39,283 nt of DNA. Origin: an uncultured Eubacteriales bacterium (lineage in GTDB: Bacteria > Bacillota > Clostridia > Oscillospirales > CAG-272). The notes below the pieces were generated by a model. The model was not told where the DNA came from and searched no databases. It was given only the letters and a program-made list of their open reading frames with translations. Made by a program: the position numbers and the translations under genes. The DNA is taken from contig CAKTAA010000014.1 of the NCBI GenBank assembly GCA_934526185.1, positions 1 to 39,283 of the forward strand, read 5' to 3'. Positions 15,879 to 24,675 of this stretch are shown in pieces. Within the stretch, counting starts at the first letter, position 1. Each line of letters begins with the position of its first letter.

Positions 15879-16049
15879 TCAGTCAGCCTGAGGAGCGTCT
15901 ACAGGGCAAACGCTGGCGCATGTACCGCAATCAATGCATTCGTCTGCATCAATCACATATTTTCCGTCCTTTTCTGAGATACAGCTAACAGGACATTCGC
16001 TCTCGCAGGAGCCGCAAGCGATGCAATCGTCGGAAATTTTGTATGCCAT
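15879..16049 (-). CDS. 2[4Fe-4S] bacterial-type ferredoxin
   Basis: 56 residues, a complete clostridial-type ferredoxin. The two cluster motifs are CIACGSCESEC (Cys 9, 12, 15, 19) with the fourth ligand exchange typical of the pair, and CIDCGTCASVC (Cys 38, 41, 44, 48), plus Cys 23. Each CxxCxxCxxxCP motif supplies three ligands to one cluster and the last to the other. It is a low-potential electron carrier for fermentative redox enzymes. GGAGGTGAATT gives a near-perfect ribosome site before ATG 16049, and a consensus promoter is just upstream. It is short enough to be missed by length cut-offs. Confidence 0.95.
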   Translation of the reverse strand: MAYKISDDCIACGSCESECPVSCISEKDGKYVIDADECIDCGTCASVCPVDAPQAD

Positions 16050-16113
16050 TCCAATTCACCTCCAAACTCTCAATTGTCGGAAGCAAAACAGGCACTTCCG
16101 ATTTACAGCTAAT

Positions 16114-16141
16114 ATTGTAGCACAAAAATCAAAAATGTCAA
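16114..16141 (-). promoter_or_regulatory. Promoter of the ferredoxin gene
   Basis: On the minus strand TTGACA (16141-16136), 16 bases, then TACAAT (16119-16114). The start of transcription would be near 16107, about 58 bases before the ATG. Confidence 0.8.
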
Positions 16142-16637
16142 TGTTTTTCTGAAACAAAATATAAAAGGAAAGATGAATATCAGCGGTAGGCAATTTATGA
16201 ATAAACTGCGTGGGATTTTGGCAGCTTATAAAATATTATTCCATGGAAATTATTTCAATATTGCCAACGAAATGGCTGCTGCCGTCTGCTGCAATTGAAG
16301 TACACATTGAAGATTAAAATTTTATATAAAATCAAATATGAAATCCAGTATTCGCAACGATGGGCGGTGCTTAATAGCTGAAAATCAAATACGATTCTTA
16401 AAAAATGTCCATTGTATGAGATTTCGGTCATATTCTATGGATGTATAAATTTCAATCGACAAACGGATACTATCAGCGGCGCGAAATGATGCGAATAGAT
16501 GTAAAAATTGAGCGCATTTCGGTATTATTTAGGTGTGAAAATGTAAATCTGTACAGAAGCAATTCAAAATTCCGATGTTGGATAGAAATGAAAGATTTAT
16601 AAAAGCGGAGAAAGGGAAGCTTTGACCACTCAAGGCT
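16142..16637. other. AT-rich intergenic region between divergent units
   Basis: About 500 bases with no convincing gene. The only candidate is a 41-codon ORF at 16173-16298 (plus) preceded by AAAAGGAAAG, with no recognisable similarity. No promoter for the downstream gene could be placed. Confidence 0.5.
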
Positions 16638-17057
16638 ATGGTTGTGAATATGAACGAAAGAGAAATAAAAGCATTTTTTTTTAAACCTGAGGATGCACAG
16701 CGCGCCAAAAGGGAAACAGAACCCTTTTTGCTTGACAGCACGTTGGAGGAAATTGAAGAAGATAGCAATTTTATGACAGAAATTATGGCGGACAGCTATG
16801 CCTATCACGATACGGGAGATGTCGCGAAGCCGCATAACCTGCCCAACGAAGTGTATTACCAGTATTTATCGCCGTTTTTTATGTTCCCTGTGCTGGAGGA
16901 TTCCTCACAGCTTGCCGCAGAGGTATCATATAACGGAATGCCGGACAACACAGTCTGGTGCCTGACATTGACGGTCAAAAAAAAGGATGCTGAATCGGTA
17001 CTTGCCAAGCTGCGTGAGTGCGGCGCGGAGAGAATCCTTGAAAAAAAACGAAATTAA
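16638..17057 (+). CDS. Protein of unknown function
   Basis: 139 residues, acidic in the middle (STLEEIEEDSNF), soluble, no signal peptide. The order of charged helices and the strand VWCLTLTVKKKDAESVLAKLRECGA at the C terminus suggests a small alpha/beta domain. I recognise no family. The ATG at 16638 has only a weak AAGG; an ATG at 16650 is an equal alternative. It precedes nadA but nadA has its own strong promoter, so no functional link is implied. Confidence 0.6.
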   Translation: MVVNMNEREIKAFFFKPEDAQRAKRETEPFLLDSTLEEIEEDSNFMTEIMADSYAYHDTGDVAKPHNLPNEVYYQYLSPFFMFPVLEDSSQLAAEVSYNGMPDNTVWCLTLTVKKKDAESVLAKLRECGAERILEKKRN

Positions 17058-17079
17058 TGGAAAAATTGCTTGCTTGCCA

Positions 17080-17108
17080 TTGAAAAATGATAAAGGATAT
17101 GGTACAAT
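17080..17108 (+). promoter_or_regulatory. Promoter of nadA
   Basis: TTGAAA at 17080-17085, exactly 17 bases, then TACAAT at 17103-17108. Just downstream, ATTCA-N6-TGAAT (17121-17136) is an inverted repeat placed like an operator over the start of transcription; a link to an NAD-responsive repressor such as NiaR is speculative. Confidence 0.82.
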
Positions 17109-17153
17109 ACTTTGGTATATATTCAATGATATGAATGTAAAGGAATGAGTGCA

Positions 17154-18068
17154 ATGCAGGCAGTACAAACTATGACGGAAGAAATTCGGGCATATAAAAA
17201 GGAAAAAAATGTTCTGATACTGGCTCATTATTATCAGAATTTAGAGGTACAGAAAATAGCAGATTTTGTCGGAGATTCCTTTGAGCTTGCCAAGCGGGCA
17301 AAAGCGGCGGCACAGGAAACGGTTGTGTTCTGCGGAGTTCGGTTCATGGCGGAAAGCGCAAAAATACTGAATCCGGAGAAAAAGGTTCTGCTTCCTGTCC
17401 CGCATGCCGGATGCCCGATGGCGGATATGATAGATGCGGAAACCGTGCAAGCATACAGACAGACATATCCGGATGCCGCGGTAGTGTGTTATGTCAACTC
17501 GTCGGCGGAAACCAAGGCTGTCAGCGATATCTGCTGCACATCGTCAAATGCGGTGCGTGTGGTGAAAAGTCTGCCGCAGAAGCGCATCATCTTTGTGCCG
17601 GATAAAAATCTCGGCGCTTATGTCGCCGGCTTTGTTCCGGAAAAGGAAATCATCTGTCACAGCGGCTTCTGCCCGATTCATAAAAATATAACGGTTACAG
17701 AAGTGCAAAAGGCAATGCGGGAGCATCCCAATGCACTTCTGGCATGCCATCCCGAATGCGAAAACGAGGTGCTTGAGCTTGCCGATTTTGTCGGCAGTAC
17801 GTCAGAAATATTGAAATTTGCAAGAACCTCCGAGCACAAAGAATTTATCATAGGAACAGAGCGCGGCGTGTGTGACAGGCTAAACGAAGAAGAGCCTGAC
17901 AAGCATTTTTATCTGCTTTCGCCTCAGCTTGTCTGTCCGAATATGAAAAAAACAGAGCTTTCCGATGTGCTGCATGTACTTCGGACCGGCGAAAACGAAA
18001 TCATAATGACCGAGGAAGAGATTCGCGCTGCATATGCACCGCTGGCGCGAATGGTTGAAATTCCGTGA
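17154..18068 (+). CDS. nadA: Quinolinate synthase
   Basis: Condenses iminoaspartate (made by NadB) with dihydroxyacetone phosphate to quinolinate, using a [4Fe-4S] cluster. 304 residues, normal for the short type. LAHYYQNLEVQKIADFVGDSFELA, FCGVRFMAESAKIL, YVNSSAETKAVSDICCTSSNAV, HPEC and LVCPNMKKT are all present, including the three cluster Cys regions (VFCGV, HPEC and VCPNM). The ATG at 17145 overlaps the AAAGGA ribosome site, so ATG 17154, nine bases after it, is the better start. It is separated from nadB by 616 bases, unusual because nadA-nadB are normally close. Confidence 0.95.
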   Translation: MQAVQTMTEEIRAYKKEKNVLILAHYYQNLEVQKIADFVGDSFELAKRAKAAAQETVVFCGVRFMAESAKILNPEKKVLLPVPHAGCPMADMIDAETVQAYRQTYPDAAVVCYVNSSAETKAVSDICCTSSNAVRVVKSLPQKRIIFVPDKNLGAYVAGFVPEKEIICHSGFCPIHKNITVTEVQKAMREHPNALLACHPECENEVLELADFVGSTSEILKFARTSEHKEFIIGTERGVCDRLNEEEPDKHFYLLSPQLVCPNMKKTELSDVLHVLRTGENEIIMTEEEIRAAYAPLARMVEIP

Positions 18069-18684
18069 AGCTGTTCCGAGGTCATACATATCGTACCGTC
18101 TGCGTTGAACGCGTGCTCCGCTTAACGCAATATTTCCTATCACTACGGATATTTTCTACATGACTCCTCACTGAGATTCTTCAGAATTTGACGGAACCAT
18201 TTGAAATTATTACAGAGGAAACTATGTGCTGTACGAATGTATGATAAAGGCCAAACACGATTTGATTAAAAGCGGAAAACTGATCGAATTATAAAAACGA
18301 CATAGTTTTCTTTTTAGTAATTTTGCTTTGCATCCTTCACAGGATACCCATAAAATATCCTGAATACGAAAACATAAAGGAGTTGCGGCCATATAGCAGT
18401 GAAAAAGGCGGAAGGTTTCATTGGTCATGTGCAGTTAGCGTTGTTTCATTTAGATATTTCATCGTGCAGGGAACAAAATTTCAAATGCTGACGGAACAAA
18501 TGATTTGGTTAAAAGATTGACGAAGCCGAATTTCAATCCGCTTTCAAAAGCATTTTGAATACATATGGATGATTTACTTGAGTACATAAGAACATTCATT
18601 CGGAAATAAAAAGTGTTCGGAAAAAACGCGTGAGAAGAAAGCAGCGGCTGACCTATTCCGAATCTATGAAAGGACTGACGATTC
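18069..18684 (+). other. Long intergenic gap inside the nad cluster
   Basis: 616 bases between nadA and nadB, AT-rich, full of stop codons in all frames. No terminator with a T-run, promoter of good quality, or known RNA was recognised. It may be remnant sequence of a lost gene; nothing identifiable remains. Confidence 0.5.
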
Positions 18685-20229
18685 ATGCGGCGGTATTTGT
18701 TACAGGAGAATTTTGATACGCTGCCAAAGGAAGCTTACGATATTTTGATTATCGGCAGCGGCATAGCGGGGCTATATGCGGCGTTGCATACAGATCCGTC
18801 AAGAAGTTGTGCCATCATCACAAAGGTTGATCTGGAACACAGCAATTCTTGGCTTGCACAGGGAGGCATAGCCGCGGTCATTGCGCCGGACGATCAGCCG
18901 GCGTCGCATGTTGAGGACACGCTTCTGGCAGGGGCGGGCCTGTGCAACCGCGAGGCGGTGGAGCTGCTTGTCCGCGAAGGTCCAAAGGATATTCGGGAAC
19001 TTGTGGAGCTGCAAGTTCCCTTTGATGTAAATGCAGAAGGGGAATTGCAGATTACCCGGGAGGGATGACATTCTCGCAGACGCATTGTTCACTGCGGCGG
19101 CGATGCTACAGGAAGAGAAACGACGAGACGTCTGGGAGAAATTGCACTGGAGCGCAAAAATCTGCATTTTTTATTTAATACGTATTTAATAGATTTGGTG
19201 ACAGAAAACAGCGCGGTTACAGGCGCAGTGATCTTTGACAGGGAACCGAAATATATCACATGCCGGAACATAATTATCGCAACAGGCGGTATCGGCCAGT
19301 TGTATCAGAATTCGACGAATCCCAAGGGAGCTGTCGGCGACGGTATAGCTTGCGCGGCGCGCGCCGGAGCTGCTTTGGATATGATGGAAATGGTTCAGTT
19401 CCATCCGACAACGCTGATTCCGCATTCCAACAGCGAAAGACTATTTTTAATATCCGAGGCGGTGCGCGGGGAAGGCGGTATTCTGAAAAACAAAAACGGG
19501 GATCCCTTTATGCAGGGCCGTCATCCGTTGGCCGATCTGGCGCCGCGCGATATTGTAACCAGAGAAATACTTTCGGAGATGCACCGTACTCAGACAGAGA
19601 ATGTTTATCTCGACGTATCCTCCATGTCGGAGAGTTTTTTCCGGGAACGCTTTCCGACGATCTATGCGGAATGCAGAAGCTTCGGCATCCGTGTTCCCGA
19701 TGATTGGATTCCGGTGAGACCGGCACAGCACTACTTTATGGGAGGCGTTAAGACGAATCTTGACGGTATGACAAACATAGACGGCCTGTATGCGTGCGGT
19801 GAGGCGGCATGTACCGGTATTCACGGCGGAAACCGACTGGCAAGCAATTCCATGCTGGAGTGCCTGGTATTCGGCAGACGCTGCGCGGAACATATCTCCC
19901 GGAACTTCCGTCAGACAGATGGGCGGATTCCCGAATATATTCCGACAGCCGGCAGCGGGCATCTTACGGGAAATTATATTTTCAAAACCAAAGCGGAAAT
20001 CCGCGAGATTATGACAAACGAGGCGGGCGCTCTCCGCACTTTCGGCGGACTGGAGAGGGCGCAGTGCCGCGTGCAGGAAATCCTCGGTGAAATAGAGGAT
20101 GTACCGCTGACTTATGCTGAGGAATTCGAGCTGTATAATATGGCGCAGAATGCGGCGGCAATCATCCGTTCGGCATCCATGCGCCGAAGCAGCGCCGGAG
20201 CGCATTTCGTCGCGGATGATGATAAATGA
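18685..20229 (+). pseudogene. nadB: L-aspartate oxidase interrupted by an in-frame TGA
   Basis: FAD enzyme that oxidises aspartate to iminoaspartate for NadA. The frame reads as one 514-codon NadB apart from a single TGA at 19066-19068 (codon 128). The sequence around it is TREG-stop-HSRRRIVHCGGDATGR; the family has TREGGHSRR, so GGA (Gly) became TGA by one substitution and no frameshift. The FAD-binding IIGSGIAGLYAAL and the later catalytic parts are intact: MVQFHPTTL, APRDIVTRE, PAQHYFMGG, NRLASNSMLECLV. Near the C terminus the usual ESRG is SSAG. It could be a recent nonsense mutation, an assembly error or a read-through codon. The second part (from about GTG 19195) lacks the FAD-binding half and could not work alone. 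Confidence 0.9.
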
Positions 20230-20296
20230 GAGATGAAAATCCCAACGCCGCGTTTTTCATTCGTATACACGGAAGGTGGAAAAGGAGAAGGTCAAT

Positions 20297-21151
20297 ATGG
20301 AAAACAGAATTTATCCGTATGAAAACAGCATAGAAGAGATTATAAGAACAGCGCTGCTCGAGGACGTCGGAACCGGTGATGTGACAACCTTGTCTACCGT
20401 GGAGTCTGATCGGATTGCGCGCGGAAAGTATATTGCAAAGGAAAGCGGCGTGCTGTGCGGCATGGATATTGTGAGACGAGTCTTTCGCTTTGCGGATGCG
20501 GATATACGGCTGACCGTCTATAAGAATGACGGCGACAGGGTGGAAAAGGGCGATGTGCTGGCAGAGGTGGAAGGAAACGCCGCTCGGGTTCTGACTTGTG
20601 AGCGCGTGGGTTTGAACCTTCTTCAGCATTTGTCTGGAATTGCTACGCAGACCGCCCGCGCAGCGGAAGCGGTGGCGGGAACAGGCGCCAGAATCGCAGA
20701 TACCAGAAAAACAACGCCGGGACTCAGGGTGCTTGAAAAATACGCCGTGAAAATCGGAGGGGGCTCCAATCATCGTTTCAATCTGGCGGACGGTGTTCTG
20801 ATCAAAGATAACCATATTGTGGCCGCCGGTTCAATTGACAAGGCGGTGAATGCCGCGAGGCAACAGATACCGCACACGCTGAAAATTGAGGTTGAAGTGG
20901 AAACGCTGGAGCAGCTTGAGGAGGCGCTGGCTGCAAAAGCCGATATCATAATGCTCGACAATATGCCGATGGAAATGATGCGGGAGGCTGTCCGCCGTAC
21001 GGACGGCAGGGCACTGCTTGAAGCATCGGGAAATATGGGCGACAAGGATCTTCGAGCCGTAGCGGACACGGGAGTGAATTTGATAAGCATCGGCGCGCTG
21101 ACGCATAGCGTCCGCGCTTTGGATATCAGCTTGAAATTTCAGGTTATCTAA
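20297..21151 (+). CDS. nadC: Nicotinate-nucleotide pyrophosphorylase (quinolinate phosphoribosyltransferase)
   Basis: Converts quinolinate and PRPP to nicotinate mononucleotide with loss of CO2. 284 residues, standard length. LLEDVGTGDVTT at the N terminus, ERVGLNLLQHLSGIAT, DTRKTTPGLRVLEKYAVKIGGG, NHRFNLADGVLIKDNHI, and the C-terminal MLDNMP and LEASGNM strands of the PRPP-binding barrel are all present. The frame is open to a GTG at 20276, but AAAAGGAGAAGG points to ATG 20297. It follows nadB by 67 bases, so the two are cotranscribed. If nadB is dead, quinolinate can only come from another iminoaspartate source or from outside. Confidence 0.96.
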   Translation: MENRIYPYENSIEEIIRTALLEDVGTGDVTTLSTVESDRIARGKYIAKESGVLCGMDIVRRVFRFADADIRLTVYKNDGDRVEKGDVLAEVEGNAARVLTCERVGLNLLQHLSGIATQTARAAEAVAGTGARIADTRKTTPGLRVLEKYAVKIGGGSNHRFNLADGVLIKDNHIVAAGSIDKAVNAARQQIPHTLKIEVEVETLEQLEEALAAKADIIMLDNMPMEMMREAVRRTDGRALLEASGNMGDKDLRAVADTGVNLISIGALTHSVRALDISLKFQVI

Positions 21152-21192
21152 TGAAGGACAAGACGGCCGGACGATGATAAACGGAGGCAAAC

Positions 21193-22221
21193 ATGGCAGA
21201 TTATAATGAGGAATTGCCGAATGAGGAAAATGATCTCAGAATTATTCGCGATAATCTGAGCCGAATTGATCGCCAGAGGAGCGAAGAGACGGAGAAACGC
21301 CTTTCGCATTTGAAGGATACGGCAAGACTGATAGAACGGAGAATCAGTCAGTACGGTATCAAGCGCGAAAAAGCAATTCACTGGATGCTGAGTTCGGAAG
21401 AGTTCCCTCAGATATTCCACGGGATCGCCGAAAGGAATCCGGTTATAGAAACAAATGCATCGGTCCCCGCCTTCTTTCATGATATCGCCCGCGCCGAGCG
21501 CCTTTATCTTTGTAAGCTGCTGATTCAAGCTTACTCCGTAGATACCATGCGCCAGATATGGGAATTTCTCAGCGCTGATTTTGCACACGATGACAGCATC
21601 AGTCCGGCGGCTGATGCTGACGGAAAAAGAGAGCCGGAATTCAGCGGCCGTGTTATACATATGAAAAACGCATATTCGGAAAGAGCGTTTGATTCTTTCC
21701 AACCGTACTTTTCGGAGGCGAGAGTCTCGGCATCGGGAGATCTGCAGAATATCTGTGAAATGGTTTATCACGGGAGGGCAGAATACTGTGTGCTGCCGCT
21801 TGAGAATTCGGTGGACGGGAGACTGCACCGCTTTTGTCATATGCTGGATCAATATGATCTGAAAATCGTCATGGCATGTAACGTGACATCGGCGGACGGA
21901 GATATGACAACCAAGTTCGGTCTAATCAGTCGGCAGCTTAAATCCTGGGCGGGAAAATGGCTTCCCGGACGAACTTATATGGATTGCAGTGTGATTCTCG
22001 GTAATCAGACATTTCTGCATGAAATTTTAGCGTGTGCAGAAGAATGCGGGTACTTGCTGCATAGGGCTGACGCGCAGCCGATCCACGGTGACAACAGGGA
22101 GTACTGTTTTCATTTGACATTCCGCGAGACTGAGGAGGCTGTTCTGCCGCTGCTTTTGCTGTATTTACAGATGGAAACGGTGCAGAATACGATACTCGGC
22201 ATATATGGATATCTGATATAG
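21193..22221 (+). CDS. Degenerate P-protein: chorismate mutase/prephenate dehydratase-like
   Basis: 342 residues with the order of a bifunctional PheA. Residues 13-60 (NDLRIIRDNLSRIDRQ and following) look like a chorismate-mutase-type helix but without a clear catalytic set. Residues 150-250 resemble prephenate dehydratase: MKNAYSERAF in place of the usual GxxGTYSxxAA, VLPLENSVDGRL at 200-210 matching VxPIENSxxG, and TTKFG at 239-243 where the essential TRF motif stands, so Arg is replaced by Lys. The end, NREYCFHLTF ... NTILGIYGYL, resembles the ACT regulatory domain (usually LGSYP). It is probably not an active dehydratase. It has a strong AAACGGAGG ribosome site, 41 bases after nadC. Role unknown. 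Confidence 0.65.
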   Translation: MADYNEELPNEENDLRIIRDNLSRIDRQRSEETEKRLSHLKDTARLIERRISQYGIKREKAIHWMLSSEEFPQIFHGIAERNPVIETNASVPAFFHDIARAERLYLCKLLIQAYSVDTMRQIWEFLSADFAHDDSISPAADADGKREPEFSGRVIHMKNAYSERAFDSFQPYFSEARVSASGDLQNICEMVYHGRAEYCVLPLENSVDGRLHRFCHMLDQYDLKIVMACNVTSADGDMTTKFGLISRQLKSWAGKWLPGRTYMDCSVILGNQTFLHEILACAEECGYLLHRADAQPIHGDNREYCFHLTFRETEEAVLPLLLLYLQMETVQNTILGIYGYLI

Positions 22222-22256
22222 CGAGTACCGGTAAGGAAGACGGGGAGCAGACAGGC

Positions 22257-22757
22257 ATGATTATATTGGGAATAGATCCAGGCATCGCAACAGTCGGTTG
22301 GGGTGTCGTGGAGTATAAAAATGCAAGGTTTTCAACGCTTGGATACGGAGCGATTCTCACAGCCGCCGGATTGAAAGTGGATGATCGGTTGGCACAGATT
22401 TACGATAAAATGACACAAATTATCAAACAGTTCCGACCGGAGGAAATGGCGATAGAAGAACTGTTTTTTAATACCAATCAGAAAACGGCGATAACGGTAG
22501 CGGAAGCCCGCGGCGTTATGCTGCTGTGTGCTCGCCATCATGCACTTGGCATTTACGAGTATACGCCGCTGCAGGTAAAACAGTCTGTCGTGGGGTACGG
22601 ACGGGCAGAAAAAAATCAGGTGATTGCCATGGTGACCTCTTTGCTGCATCTGACCGCGCCTCCCAGACCAGACGATACGGCGGATGCGCTTGCTATAGCC
22701 GTATGTCATGCACATACCGGCACTTCACGCCTCAAAGCGTTTTACAATCTTAAATAA
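22257..22757 (+). CDS. ruvC: Crossover junction endodeoxyribonuclease RuvC
   Basis: Holliday junction resolvase working with RuvAB in recombinational repair. 166 residues. The catalytic acidic residues appear in LGIDPGIATVGWG (Asp6/7), AIEELFFNTNQKTA and RPDDTADALAIAVCH. It starts 35 bases after the P-protein-like gene, and ruvA follows 60 bases downstream, so this is the usual ruvC-ruvA-ruvB operon. Confidence 0.97.
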   Translation: MIILGIDPGIATVGWGVVEYKNARFSTLGYGAILTAAGLKVDDRLAQIYDKMTQIIKQFRPEEMAIEELFFNTNQKTAITVAEARGVMLLCARHHALGIYEYTPLQVKQSVVGYGRAEKNQVIAMVTSLLHLTAPPRPDDTADALAIAVCHAHTGTSRLKAFYNLK

Positions 22758-22817
22758 CCGGCGGCTGCAGCGAATCAGGTGGCTTCAGTTGAGGTGGCAG
22801 TGAAAGGATGAAATTGA

Positions 22818-23417
22818 ATGCTGTATTCCATTACAGGTAAAATCGTTTTGACAGAACCGCATACGGCTGTGATAGAATGCGGAGGGATTGCGTACCGCCT
22901 GACCGTGAGTGCGAATACCTTAGCTCAGCTCGCCGGCAAAACCGGAGAGATACGCTTGTTTACCTATATGCAGGTGCGGGAAGATGCTCTTGAATTATAC
23001 GGATTTTACGATACGGAAGAGTTGTCGGCCTTCCGTCTCCTGATCTCTGTATCCGGTGTGGGACCAAAAGCCGCCATGTCGATTTTGTCGCTTTTGACAT
23101 ACGGACAGTTTGCCATTGCAGTCAGTACGGGAGATACCAAAAGCATTTCCCGCGCAAGCGGCGTCGGGGCAAAGACGGCAGCCCGAATCGTACTGGAGCT
23201 GAAAGATAAGCTGCGGGCGGCAACCGGAACGGCGGAGGAGGGGCAGACATCGGCATCCGCTGCAGTATCTGGAGGACAGTACAGCGAGGCGCTGAACGCA
23301 CTGCTGGTGCTTGGATATACACGGACTGAGGCGGAGGGAGCGCTGCGCCCACTTCATGCTTCTTCGATGAGTCTGGAGGAAATCATAACGGCGGCTTTGA
23401 AAAAGCTGATGCGCTGA
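22818..23417 (+). CDS. ruvA: Holliday junction branch migration protein RuvA
   Basis: Tetrameric junction-binding subunit. 199 residues. The N-terminal OB domain (MLYSITGKIVLTEPHTAVIECGG; split at 18 here) is followed by two helix-hairpin-helix motifs, LISVSGVGPKAAMSIL and ASGVGAKTAARIVLELKDKL. The C-terminal RuvB-binding domain is the EALNALLVLGYTRTEAEGAL region, after a Gly/Ala/Thr-rich linker. Confidence 0.97.
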   Translation: MLYSITGKIVLTEPHTAVIECGGIAYRLTVSANTLAQLAGKTGEIRLFTYMQVREDALELYGFYDTEELSAFRLLISVSGVGPKAAMSILSLLTYGQFAIAVSTGDTKSISRASGVGAKTAARIVLELKDKLRAATGTAEEGQTSASAAVSGGQYSEALNALLVLGYTRTEAEGALRPLHASSMSLEEIITAALKKLMR

Positions 23418-23475
23418 CTGAGACTGCCGGCGGTTTGTCTGCGCGAGTCTAATACGGAAGAAGGGGGGACGATGC

Positions 23476-24627
23476 ATGGGAATCGAGGATACATGGGAAT
23501 ATGACGGGGAGGCAGCCGGGGTTCCGTTTGATGAGGGAGAATCCCGCGTTGTAACAACTGCTCAGAGAGATGAAGACCAGGAGATCGATGCAGGACTGAG
23601 ACCGACGGTGCTGAATGATTATATCGGTCAGGAAAAAGCGAAGGAAAATCTGAAAATTTATATAGACGCGGCCAAACAGCGCGGAGAAGCGCTGGATCAC
23701 GTACTGCTCTACGGACCGCCCGGACTCGGCAAAACAACGTTGTCGAATATTATTTCAAACGAGCTCGGCGTCAATATTCGGATCACATCAGGTCCTGCTA
23801 TTGAAAAACAGGGCGATCTCGCGGCACTGCTGACCAATCTTGGCCCGAATGACGTGTTGTTTATAGATGAGATTCACCGCTTGCCCCGAACTGTTGAGGA
23901 GATTTTATATCCTGCCATGGAGGATTATGCGCTGGATATTATTATCGGAAAAGGTCCGGCGGCAAGGAGCATACGCCTTCCGCTTTCAAAATTCACATTG
24001 ATTGGTGCCACAACGCGAGCGGGACAGCTCACGACACCGCTCCGCGACCGTTTCGGCGTACTTTTGAGGCTGGAGCTGTATACGCCGGAAGAGCTAACGA
24101 AAATCGTACTGCGATCCGCTCAGATATTGGAGGTGCCGATTGAGGAGGCAGGGGCGCGGGAAATTGCATCCCGTTCCCGCGGCACACCGCGTATCGCCAA
24201 CCGGTTGTTGAAGCGTGTTCGCGATTTTGCACAGGTAAAAGGTGAAGGCATCGTAACGCAGCCAATTGCCGCATATGCGCTGAAGGCACTGGAAATTGAC
24301 CGGCTGGGGCTGGACAATACGGACAGGCGCATGCTGGAAACCATTATTCGGTTCTATGACGGGGGCCCGGTGGGGTTGGATACGTTAGCGGCTACCATTG
24401 GCGAGGAAGCCGTTACACTGGAGGATGTCTATGAGCCGTATCTGATGCAGATAGGCTATCTGAGCCGGACGCCCAGGGGACGTATTGTAACAAAGCGTGC
24501 ATATGAGCATCTGGGGATTCCTTTTTCCGCGGACGATAGAGAAAGGAAGAATCCCGCAGAAACGCAGCTGAATTTGTTTGCCGCCTCTGCCGAAGATGTA
24601 AACGGAGAATCTAAGCTGCCGAAATGA
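23476..24627 (+). CDS. ruvB: Holliday junction branch migration ATPase RuvB
   Basis: AAA+ motor that drives branch migration. 383 residues, with an extended acidic N terminus (about 35 residues before LRPTVLNDYIGQEK) and a C-terminal tail of about 20. Walker A is GPPGLGKTT, Walker B FIDEIHRL, sensor region GATTRAGQLTTPLRDRFG, and the winged-helix DNA-binding domain at the end carries GYLSRTPRGRIVT. GAAGGGGGGA precedes the ATG. Last gene of the ruv operon, though the next gene follows by only 48 bases. Confidence 0.97.
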   Translation: MGIEDTWEYDGEAAGVPFDEGESRVVTTAQRDEDQEIDAGLRPTVLNDYIGQEKAKENLKIYIDAAKQRGEALDHVLLYGPPGLGKTTLSNIISNELGVNIRITSGPAIEKQGDLAALLTNLGPNDVLFIDEIHRLPRTVEEILYPAMEDYALDIIIGKGPAARSIRLPLSKFTLIGATTRAGQLTTPLRDRFGVLLRLELYTPEELTKIVLRSAQILEVPIEEAGAREIASRSRGTPRIANRLLKRVRDFAQVKGEGIVTQPIAAYALKALEIDRLGLDNTDRRMLETIIRFYDGGPVGLDTLAATIGEEAVTLEDVYEPYLMQIGYLSRTPRGRIVTKRAYEHLGIPFSADDRERKNPAETQLNLFAASAEDVNGESKLPK

Positions 24628-24675
24628 GCCAGCTAAGCATATAATTTCTAAAGAGAAATGGGGGCGGGTGAAAAA

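Noticed and set aside
18323..18520. 65-codon ORF in the nadA-nadB gap
   Set aside because: No ribosome site and no recognisable composition; the region has frequent stops.
19066..19068. TGA read as Gly by an alternative genetic code
   Set aside because: TGA terminates many intact genes in the window, for example purH, gpmI and nadA, so the standard meaning applies.
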